Positions 1 through 7,166 of a stretch of DNA of 64,000 bases are shown piece by piece (the first letter of the stretch is position 1; the number at the start of each line of letters is the position of its first letter). Both the position numbers and the translations under genes were made by a program. This stretch comes from Micromonospora sp. KC723. Its GTDB lineage: Bacteria; Actinomycetota; Actinomycetes; Mycobacteriales; Micromonosporaceae. The notes below the pieces were generated by a model, which saw nothing but the letters and a program-made list of their open reading frames with translations, made no database searches and was not told where the DNA came from. The DNA is taken from the NCBI RefSeq assembly GCF_004348595.1, contig NZ_SMKD01000011.1:1-64000 (forward strand), written 5' to 3'.

Positions 1-7
1 CCTCTCC

Positions 8-1417
8 TCAGTCGGCGGGGGCCGGGCGGCGGGCCGCCCGAGCCGACCGTACCAACCGCACGGCGACCACGATCACCAACAGCGTCATCAGCGGCGCACC
101 GGGAAACTTGGTGTACCGGGCCAGGCCGGTGCCGTCGGCCAGCACCAGGAACGACGAGACCAGCGCCACCAGGCTGAACCAGCCGGTGCGGTGCGCGGTG
201 GCGGCGAGCACGGTCAGCGGCCACATCCAGTACCAGGGATGGAAGAGCGGGGCAAGGGCGACGGTGGCGGCCAGCGCCAGCCCGGCGTGCCACAGCGGGT
301 CCCGGGTCCGGGCCCGCCACCACAGCCTCACCAGGAGCACCGCGAGCACCAGCACGCCGATCGCCCGGGTCACCGGCAGCGCGTCCACGTGTGCGCCGAA
401 GAGCGCGGCGACGTACCCGGCGGTCTGCCCGACCGCCGTCGGCGGCGAGGTCCAGGCGACCACCAGGGCGCCCTGTTCCAGACCGGAGATCCAGCCGAAG
501 TTGAGGCCCGCGGCCAGCGTCGCGCCGACCACCGTGGCGAGCGCGCCGCCGACCACCGGGCCGCCGTCGCGCAGCAGCCCCTTGACCGAGTACGGCCCGG
601 AGATCGCGGCCAGGGCGGCGAACGGCACCGTGACCAGCGCGGTGACCTTCACCCCGCCGGCAAGGCCGAGCAGCACCCCCCCGGCCAGCAGCGGCCAGAA
701 GCGGCCGGGACGGGACACCACCACGGCCAGCCCGGCGACCAGCAGACCCACCATCAGCGCGTCGTTGTGCGCGCCGGAGACCAGGTGCACCCCGACCAGC
801 GGGGAGGCCAGCGCCAGCCAGAGCGCACGGCCGGTGGGCACGCCGCAGCGGCGGGCCAGCACCGGCAGGAACGCGGCGGTCAGCCCGACGCCGACCACCG
901 CGGCGAGCCGGAACAGCGCGATGCTGGCGTACAGCGAACCGGTCGCCCCGACGATCGCGCCGGAGAGCATCACGAACAGCGGCCCGTACGGCGCGGGGGT
1001 GTCCCGCCAGATGTGGGAGATGGTGTCCAGCCAGGGGCAGGGCAGCGCCGACACGCCGTGTTCGTACGGGCTGATCCCGGCCGCGTAGCTGGCGCCCTGG
1101 CAGGTGTACGCGTACACGTCGCGGCTGCCCAACGGCGGAGCGACCAGCAGTGGGATCAGCCAGAGGCCGGCGGTGACCAGCGCCCACCGGGCCGAGGGCA
1201 CCCGGTCGCGCAGCGTCCACCAGGCCCAGCCCATCAGCGCGGTTCCGAGCAGCCAGGCGGCGAGGATCAGCGGCCCGTGCCGGCCCTGCCAGATGCTGAC
1301 CGGGGTGGGGCGCAGGTCCCCGTCGGGCAGCGCACCTCCCAGGTACGCGGCCACGGCGAGCAGGACGGAGCCGGCCAGTCCGACCCAGCGCGAGAGGTGG
1401 TGAGGCACATCGGACAT
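8..1417 (-). CDS. MptB-like polyprenol-phosphomannose-dependent alpha-1,6-mannosyltransferase
   Basis: A 469-residue multispanning membrane protein of the GT-C fold. Hydrophobic segments run from about residue 12 to the C-terminus. The first large extracytoplasmic loop holds GSRDVYAYTCQGASYAAG (about residues 97-114) and then a TPAPYGPL motif, both typical of MptB/MptA-type mannosyltransferases that use polyprenyl-phosphate mannose as donor. The tail is short and basic (RSARAARRPAPAD). The start is ATG at 1417. Micromonosporaceae lack mycobacterial lipoarabinomannan, so the acceptor is probably another lipoglycan or cell-surface mannan; this is inference. No partner glycosyltransferase lies beside it, and the next gene upstream is a regulator on the same strand. 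Confidence 0.8.
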   Translation of the reverse strand: MSDVPHHLSRWVGLAGSVLLAVAAYLGGALPDGDLRPTPVSIWQGRHGPLILAAWLLGTALMGWAWWTLRDRVPSARWALVTAGLWLIPLLVAPPLGSRDVYAYTCQGASYAAGISPYEHGVSALPCPWLDTISHIWRDTPAPYGPLFVMLSGAIVGATGSLYASIALFRLAAVVGVGLTAAFLPVLARRCGVPTGRALWLALASPLVGVHLVSGAHNDALMVGLLVAGLAVVVSRPGRFWPLLAGGVLLGLAGGVKVTALVTVPFAALAAISGPYSVKGLLRDGGPVVGGALATVVGATLAAGLNFGWISGLEQGALVVAWTSPPTAVGQTAGYVAALFGAHVDALPVTRAIGVLVLAVLLVRLWWRARTRDPLWHAGLALAATVALAPLFHPWYWMWPLTVLAATAHRTGWFSLVALVSSFLVLADGTGLARYTKFPGAPLMTLLVIVVAVRLVRSARAARRPAPAD

Positions 1418-1594
1418 GCTGCCAGTACCGTGGTCGCGGACCGGAGGTGGGCCGGTGGCCCTATCGGGTGTTGGCTGAACATCGCCGCACCTGATCTCGG
1501 TATGGCCGCGCTGGTACTGATGATCGACGCTAACGCCGTGGTGGCGGCATGCCCCCGTCCGCCGGTCAAGATGCCAGTCCCGTGGCGATCGAAG

Positions 1595-2158
1595 CTAGGG
1601 ACTCCTCGTAGCCTCCTCCCACAACGCCACAAGGTCAGGGGTCTCTTCGGCACAGGCGGCAACCAGGTAGAGAAGAGCATGCTTCGGAAGCGGTTCCTGC
1701 CCGTTCAGCCATCGCTTCCAAGTGTGGCGACTGAGGTCGGTTATCTCCTCCAAGCGAACCACATCCAGTCCTGATCGGTCGACCAGGCGCCGGACGTGGG
1801 CCACCAGCCGACAGGTCTCCCCGGAGAAAGGACGGGACCGCTGACGGGGCGCACTGTTCAGGAGAGCAACAGCAGCCAGGCGTCGTACCCCCGGCCCGGC
1901 CGCGTGAGTCCTGACCGCTTCCTTCCACAGCGCAACCAATCGGCCGCTGTCGCCGCCGCAAACGGCACTCATGCTCTCCACCGCCTGCCGCGGCGGCAAC
2001 TGCTTGCCGTTGAGCCAACGCTCCCAGGATGACCTACTGTAACTGGTCCGTTGACCCAGTCGGGTGAGACTCAATGACGCATTGTCTTTGAGGAACCGCA
2101 GCTCAACCACCAGACGCTCCGCCGCTTCCGAAAGACCTGCGGGCAAACTCCTCCACAA
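1595..2158 (-). CDS. Regulator with two tandem XRE-like HTH repeats
   Basis: A protein of up to 187 residues built from two similar helix-turn-helix units (about residues 16-83 and 115-184). Each unit has a recognition-helix signature, SRSSWERWLNGKQLP in the first and SRHTWKRWLNGQEPLP in the second, and each ends in a near-identical LVALWKEA / LVALWEEA helix. This shows internal duplication. The family is common in actinomycetes as orphan DNA-binding proteins. The start is uncertain: the longest frame begins at a TTG, and a GGAGGAG lies just inside it, so the true start may be a little downstream. Codon use and GC content are clearly lower than in the neighbours. It is divergent from the small secreted protein at 2384. 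An ACTTT-N3-AAAGT repeat at 2226-2238 could be its operator. Confidence 0.75.
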   Translation of the reverse strand: MWRSLPAGLSEAAERLVVELRFLKDNASLSLTRLGQRTSYSRSSWERWLNGKQLPPRQAVESMSAVCGGDSGRLVALWKEAVRTHAAGPGVRRLAAVALLNSAPRQRSRPFSGETCRLVAHVRRLVDRSGLDVVRLEEITDLSRHTWKRWLNGQEPLPKHALLYLVAACAEETPDLVALWEEATRSP

Positions 2159-2383
2159 ATCCCAACCCCCGTTTCACGGTCGGTGCATGAGCTGGCTGGA
2201 ACACCGCATCCCTCGATGTCCCAAAACTTTCCAAAAGTCTAGCGGGACGACCATGACCACGCCAGACTGTGTCACATCAGCACACTCTGCGGCAATTTTC
2301 GGCCATTATTTCTCCCAATAAAGCACCGGGGAATCCCCAGAGTGCGCAGACAAATAACGAGCAGGAAGATTAGGAGACCAGGA

Positions 2384-2743
2384 ATGTTGAGAAGGCATCG
2401 TTTCGCCTTGGCAGCCACGGTGTTCGCCGTCCCGTTCGCACTCGCGGCACCCGGTACCGCGCAGGCACATGGGACATGCGTGCCTCTGCCCGACCGGGGG
2501 ACGGGTTGCGTCAACACCAGCCACACTGCCGCTTCCGCTTGCGATTCAAATGATGAGGGCTGGGGAGTGCGGACGTGGTACAGAACGAGCAACGGCATCA
2601 CCGACCATGTCGGAGACGCGAACGGCGCCAGTAGTGGCTGTGGCTCCGAGCCTCCCCTGGGCGGCGGATTCATCACCTCGTACCGGGTGTGCGCCGGCCC
2701 GAACAACACGGACCGCGAATGTTCCCAGTGGTTCACCGCCTGA
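2384..2743 (+). CDS. Small cysteine-rich secreted protein
   Basis: About 119 residues from the ATG at 2384, which has an AGGAG about eight bases upstream. An in-frame ATG at 2342 lacks such a site. The N-terminus is a clear Sec signal peptide (basic MLRRHR, hydrophobic core, then PGTAQA before His). The mature part of about 90 residues has six cysteines and is rich in Gly, Ser, Asn and Thr, which suggests a disulfide-stabilised extracellular protein. I recognise no family. GC content is well below the window average, as in the adjacent tandem-HTH gene transcribed away from it, and the two may have arrived together. A strong hairpin follows the stop codon. Confidence 0.7.
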   Translation: MLRRHRFALAATVFAVPFALAAPGTAQAHGTCVPLPDRGTGCVNTSHTAASACDSNDEGWGVRTWYRTSNGITDHVGDANGASSGCGSEPPLGGGFITSYRVCAGPNNTDRECSQWFTA

Positions 2744-2769
2744 GGAACTTATCCGCCGCATGAGCTTTA

Positions 2770-2804
2770 CGCCTGTCGACGAACAGTGTGTTCGTCGACA
2801 GGCG
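2770..2804. terminator. Bidirectional hairpin terminator
   Basis: A perfect 15-bp inverted repeat (2770-2784 and 2790-2804) with a 5-base loop lies between the convergent ends of the secreted protein (2743) and the membrane protein (2840). There is no clear U-tract, as is usual in high-GC actinomycetes. Confidence 0.75.
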
Positions 2805-2839
2805 CAGCGCCTATCCCTCACCGGCGCGCGCAGCTTCAG

Positions 2840-4453
2840 TCAGCAGTGGCCCGCCGGCAGAAGGTCGCTAAAGATTGAGAAGTCGCCCGGGGTGCGGACC
2901 CGGACCTCCGTCCACCCACCAGGGCCGGGCCGTAGGCATCCGTCCCCACCCGGCAGCGAGAGCCAGCGCGACCACCGTACGCGGACCTGTACGTCTCCGA
3001 CCCGGTCGCTGGTGAACCGCACCCGGGCCTGATCGGCGGAGACCAGCCGGCCCGGAGCGCTCACCAACGGTGCGGGATCGGACACGACGTACAGCCGCCA
3101 ATCCGGGTTGCGCCATACCTCGCGCAGGTAGGGCTGGCCGGCGAGGACCAGTTCGGCCTCGTCCCGCGCCCAGCGGTCTGGTGGAGCCTCGGGCGCGACA
3201 GCGACGTACTGGACGGCGTTGGCGCGGAGCCACCGCGCGTATGAGTCAGTCGTCAATCGATCCTTGTAGAAAAGGGCGTTGCGGTCGGTGTCGACCTGCC
3301 GTTCCCAGCCCCGGGCCAGCGAAACCGTCGGCGGGACGTATGCCGACTCCCAGTGGTCGCGCAGCGGCACCACCTCGACCCGACCCACCGGTTGCCGTCG
3401 GGCCAACTCGTCCGTGAGTGGCCGGTAGAACGTGGCGGCGCTCTCCGCGGAGCCGGCGCGCGTCACGTCGCTGACCATCACCGGGTTCTGCCACCAGACG
3501 AGGGCGACGAGCAGCCCGGCCAGCCACGGTCCGCGCACCGTGGCGTACCCGGCGAGCAGGGGTAGCCCGAAGAGCATGGGCAGTCGCAGGGCGTTGGAGC
3601 CGATCGGGCTGGGCAGGTAGAAAGCGGCGACCAGCAACACCACGGTGAGCAGCGCGCCGATGCGGAGCACCCGGCGTCGTCGGCCCACGAGGACGTACAC
3701 GAGCACGGCCAGCGCGACGTTGATCCGCATCGACTCGGCCGAGTACGGCTGGGTGCCGCCGTTGCCGAACAGCACGGCCATCGGCGCGAGCGCAAGTGCG
3801 GGGGTGAGGCAGAGGACGAGGCCTTCAGCCAGCGGGCGGTCGGCCCGCCAACCGAGCGGCAGCGGCCGTCCCGGGCCGTCACCGCGACGCAGGGCGGCCA
3901 TCAGCAGCGCGGTGCCGGCCAGTCCGGTGAACAGCCCGGCGACCGGGCTGGCCCAGGTGGTGAGCGCGGCGAGCAGGACGGCCACGGCGAGCCGCATCGG
4001 CCGGGTTACGCGGTCCGCGCTCACCACGCAGAGCGCGAGGAATCCGAATGCGAGTCCGACCGCGAAGGTGATCCGGCCGCTGGCCAGATTCCCGACCAGC
4101 ACCACCGCGCCCAGGATGGCGCCGAGCATGGGCCGTCGGGCCCCGGACCGCGCGAACAGCCACGCCAGCGCCGCCGACGAGACCACCGCGGCCACCGCCC
4201 CGAGCGGGCGTACGCCGACTAGCGCGCCGAGCAACTGGGTGTAGAGGCTGTAGCCGAACTGGTGGACTCCGCCGTACCAGGAGAAATCGACGGGAGTAAA
4301 ACCGTGCCGGGCGGCAAAGCCGGCCCGGGCGACCTGGGCCGACAGGTCGGTCCCCATTGGGGGGGCGAGCAGGAACGCGACGGCGAGCACCACCGACACC
4401 GCCAGCGCCGTGAGAACGGGACGCGCGGGCTGCTCACGGCTGGTCGTCGGCAC
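2840..4453 (-). CDS. Multispanning membrane protein, GT-C-like, function unknown
   Basis: About 537 residues from a GTG at 4453. After one N-terminal membrane segment comes an acidic, aromatic extracytoplasmic stretch (residues about 50-70, containing DFSWYGGVHQFGYS), then some ten hydrophobic helices. A hydrophilic C-terminal domain (about residues 340-537) contains LTDELARRQPVGRVEVVP and a conserved-looking Trp-rich region, probably outside the membrane. The architecture, with an Asp/Tyr-rich first loop and a soluble C-terminal domain, resembles GT-C glycosyltransferases and related YfhO-like proteins, but I see no diagnostic catalytic motif. No operon partner is evident. The assignment to the GT-C class is inference. 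Confidence 0.6.
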   Translation of the reverse strand: MPTTSREQPARPVLTALAVSVVLAVAFLLAPPMGTDLSAQVARAGFAARHGFTPVDFSWYGGVHQFGYSLYTQLLGALVGVRPLGAVAAVVSSAALAWLFARSGARRPMLGAILGAVVLVGNLASGRITFAVGLAFGFLALCVVSADRVTRPMRLAVAVLLAALTTWASPVAGLFTGLAGTALLMAALRRGDGPGRPLPLGWRADRPLAEGLVLCLTPALALAPMAVLFGNGGTQPYSAESMRINVALAVLVYVLVGRRRRVLRIGALLTVVLLVAAFYLPSPIGSNALRLPMLFGLPLLAGYATVRGPWLAGLLVALVWWQNPVMVSDVTRAGSAESAATFYRPLTDELARRQPVGRVEVVPLRDHWESAYVPPTVSLARGWERQVDTDRNALFYKDRLTTDSYARWLRANAVQYVAVAPEAPPDRWARDEAELVLAGQPYLREVWRNPDWRLYVVSDPAPLVSAPGRLVSADQARVRFTSDRVGDVQVRVRWSRWLSLPGGDGCLRPGPGGWTEVRVRTPGDFSIFSDLLPAGHC

Positions 4454-4582
4454 CGAGCATTCGTACCACGGTTCGCGTGGGAGCCCACACCGACCCGGTG
4501 CCGCTGGTCGCCGCGCCCGGGGGCCTGACGCCCCGGACGGGTCGCCGACGCAGCAGGCCGAACATCTGTTGAGCAGCCTGTG

Positions 4583-4695
4583 GCACTTGAGTACGAATGC
4601 GGGTCAACAAGCTGCTGCCGGCAGGCAAAGTCCTGAGCACAAGCTATCCGCAGCGCAACGCCATCCACCGGTGACGCACATCTGTACTCAAGTGC
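4583..4695. repeat. Intergenic 12-bp perfect inverted repeat, 89 bp apart
   Basis: The 331-bp gap between the membrane protein (start 4453) and the XRE-cupin gene (stop 4785) holds no convincing gene. It does contain GCACTTGAGTAC at 4583-4594 and its exact reverse complement at 4684-4695. A smaller palindrome (ctgccggcag) lies between the arms. It could be paired operator sites for the downstream membrane-protein gene, a small structured RNA, or a remnant of a mobile element. Confidence 0.45.
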
Positions 4696-4784
4696 TGTAG
4701 CGACTACCAATGCCCACCGGCCGACGTCGACCGGTCGGCAAAGGGCGGCATCCGGCTGGCGGAATGCGACGAGGGCGGCGGCGA

Positions 4785-5390
4785 TCAGGCGGGCGAGGAG
4801 CGGGCGCGGACGTGCAGCCGTTCGCCCTGTGGTCCGAAGAGGCTGAGGATCTCCAGCGGCGTGTCGAACGGGTTGCCGAACCAGTGCGGCGTGCGGGTGT
4901 CGAACTCGGCCACCTCCCCCGCCTCCAGAGTCAGTTCGTGCCGACCGAGCATCAACCGGCACCGACCGGAGAGCACGTAGAACCATTCGTACCCCTCGTG
5001 CACCTGCTGTTCCGGCTCCCGGGTGGCCGACCGCGGCGGGTAGATCATCTTGTACGCCTGGACGCCGCCGGGCCGGCGGGTCAGCGGCAGGATGGTCACC
5101 TGCCCCCGGCGCACCGGCCGGGGCCGGACCCGGGGATCTCCGGTCTCCGGCGCGCCCACCAGGTCGTCCAGCGGCACGCGATGGAACCGGGCCAGCGCCA
5201 ACAGCAGCTCCAGGGTGGGCCGGCGGCCCCCGGACTCCAGCCTCGACAGGGTGCTGACCGAGATCCCGGTGGCCGCCGAGAGTTGGGCCAGGGTCACGTT
5301 CCGCTGCTGGCGCAGCGCCCGCAGCCGTGGCCCGACGGCCGTCAGGACCTCGTCCGGGGCATCCGGGGTGGGGAAAGCGTCCTCCGTCAT
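4785..5390 (-). CDS. XRE-family regulator with C-terminal cupin domain
   Basis: About 201 residues if started at the ATG at 5390 (an in-frame ATG exists at 5417). Residues about 17-75 form a classic Cro/C1 HTH (RNVTLAQLSAATGISVSTLS followed by RLESGGRRPTLELL). Residues about 110-195 form a small cupin barrel with HEGYEWFYVLSGRCRL and a second motif ending TPHWFGNPFD, which contains metal- or ligand-binding His and Glu residues. XRE-cupin proteins such as PuuR and SutR sense small molecules and usually regulate a neighbouring gene. The obvious target is the divergent flavoprotein-methyltransferase fusion starting at 5480, since only about 90 bp separate the two starts. Confidence 0.88.
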   Translation of the reverse strand: MTEDAFPTPDAPDEVLTAVGPRLRALRQQRNVTLAQLSAATGISVSTLSRLESGGRRPTLELLLALARFHRVPLDDLVGAPETGDPRVRPRPVRRGQVTILPLTRRPGGVQAYKMIYPPRSATREPEQQVHEGYEWFYVLSGRCRLMLGRHELTLEAGEVAEFDTRTPHWFGNPFDTPLEILSLFGPQGERLHVRARSSPA

Positions 5391-5479
5391 CCCGTGAGTT
5401 TGCCATCCCGGCAACATTTCTTGTCACCACGGCCGGCGACCCGGACGATCCGGAGCACCGAACGGAAGTGGAGACGACG

Positions 5480-7153
5480 ATGACAGACCTGTACGACGTG
5501 GTGGTGGTTGGCGGCGGAGCCGCCGGGCTGAGCGGAGCCCTGGCCCTGGGCCGCTCCCGCCGGTCGGTGCTGGTGGTGGACGGCGGCGCACCCCGCAACG
5601 CCCCCTCCGCCCAGGTGCACAATCTGCTGACCAGCGACGGGGTGCCCCCGGCCGAGCTGTACGCGAGGGGCCGCGCCGAACTCGCCCGGTACGGCGTCGA
5701 GGTGACCGACGGCACGGTGGCCACGGCCCGCCCGTCGGACGCCCCGGACGGCCTCCGGTTCCTCGTGGAGCTGGCCGACGGACGACGGGTGCTCGCGCGC
5801 CGGCTGCTGGTGACCACCGGGCTGGTCGACGAGCTGCCCGAGGTCGCCGGGCTCGCCGCACGGTGGGGCCGGGACGTGCTGCACTGCCCGTACTGCCACG
5901 GGTGGGAGGTCCGCGACCAGGCCGTCGGCGTGCTCGCCAGCGGTCCCACCGCCGTCCACCAGGCTCTGCTGTTCCGCCAGCTCACCGACGACGTGGTGCT
6001 GTTCGCGCACACCGGGCCGGCGTTGCCACCCGAGCAGGCGGAGCAGCTCGCCGCGCGGGGGGTGCGGGTCGTCGAGGGCGAGGTGACGGCGGTGGAGGTG
6101 ACCGACGACCGGCTCACCGGCGTGCGGCTCGCCTCCGGCGCGGTGGTACCCCGGCAGGCGCTGGCGGTGGCGCCCCGCGTGCGGGCACGGGCCGACCTGC
6201 TCGCCGGGCTCGGCCTCGCAACGCAGGAGTTCGTGGTGGCCGGGGCGGTGATCGGCGACCACGTCCCGGCGGATCCGCAGGGCGCGACGACCGTGCCGGG
6301 GGTACGGGTCGCGGGCAACGTGACCAACCCGATGGCCACCGTGCCCGTCGCCATGGCAGCGGGTATGCAGGCCGGCGCGGCGCTCAACGCCGAACTGGTC
6401 ACCGAAGAGACCGACCGGGCGGTCGCCGCCCGCCGCGCGGCCACGGCCGCCGGGCCTACCGCCGAGGCGACGGACGGCGGACGGAGCGCCGAGGCTACGG
6501 CCGGTGACCCGGCGGCACCGGCGGACGGGCTGATCGACGCGGAGACCGCCCGGCACTGGGACAAGCTCTACGCCGAGCGGGAGCGGCGGTGGAGCGGCCG
6601 GCCCAACGTCCGGCTCGTCGAGGTCGCCGAGGCGCTGCCGTCCGGCACCGCGCTGGACCTGGGGTGCGGGGAGGGCGCCGACGCGATCTGGCTGGCGCGG
6701 CGGGGCTGGCGGGTGACCGCGGTCGACGTCTCCCGTACCGCGCTGGACCGCGCGGCGGCCGAGGCCGCCGCGGCCGGGGTGGCCGACCGGATCGACTTCC
6801 GGCAGCACGACCTGGCCCGGACCTTCCCGGCGGGCAGTTACGACCTGGTCTCCGCCCAGTTCCTCCAGTCGATGATCGAGTTCCCCCGGACCGAGGTGCT
6901 GCGGGCCGCGGCCCGGGCGGTGGCACCGGGCGGCCGACTCCTCATCGTCGAGCACGGCGCCCCGCCGTCGTGGTCCCGGACGATCCCGCCGCACGTGCGG
7001 TTCGCCACCCCGGAGGAAACCCTGGCCACGCTCGACCTGGACCACGACGGCTGGCACCCCGAACGGCTGGACGCGCCGGTGCGGGAGGTGACCGGGCCGG
7101 ACGGGCAACCGGCCACCCTGGTCGACCACCTGGTGCTGGTACGCCGCCGCTGA
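5480..7153 (+). CDS. Bifunctional thioredoxin reductase-like FAD oxidoreductase / class I SAM methyltransferase
   Basis: 557 residues from the ATG at 5480. Residues 1-310 form a two-dinucleotide-binding oxidoreductase: FAD site VVVGGGAAGLSG near the N-terminus, an active-site disulfide CPYC (Cys136, Cys139) and a C-terminal GNVTNPMATVPVAMAAG flavin motif, as in thioredoxin reductases. An Ala/Thr/Gly-rich linker of about 35 residues follows. From about residue 350 comes a Rossmann methyltransferase with SAM motif LDLGCGEGADAIW (about 392) and GGRLLIVEHG. Such fusions are known by sequence in actinobacteria, but the substrate is unknown; the combination suggests redox-controlled methylation, perhaps of a thiol or metalloid compound. 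It faces the XRE-cupin regulator. The stop lies 13 bp from the convergent glnE stop. Confidence 0.87.
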   Translation: MTDLYDVVVVGGGAAGLSGALALGRSRRSVLVVDGGAPRNAPSAQVHNLLTSDGVPPAELYARGRAELARYGVEVTDGTVATARPSDAPDGLRFLVELADGRRVLARRLLVTTGLVDELPEVAGLAARWGRDVLHCPYCHGWEVRDQAVGVLASGPTAVHQALLFRQLTDDVVLFAHTGPALPPEQAEQLAARGVRVVEGEVTAVEVTDDRLTGVRLASGAVVPRQALAVAPRVRARADLLAGLGLATQEFVVAGAVIGDHVPADPQGATTVPGVRVAGNVTNPMATVPVAMAAGMQAGAALNAELVTEETDRAVAARRAATAAGPTAEATDGGRSAEATAGDPAAPADGLIDAETARHWDKLYAERERRWSGRPNVRLVEVAEALPSGTALDLGCGEGADAIWLARRGWRVTAVDVSRTALDRAAAEAAAAGVADRIDFRQHDLARTFPAGSYDLVSAQFLQSMIEFPRTEVLRAAARAVAPGGRLLIVEHGAPPSWSRTIPPHVRFATPEETLATLDLDHDGWHPERLDAPVREVTGPDGQPATLVDHLVLVRRR

Positions 7154-7166
7154 CAGCGTGTGCGGG

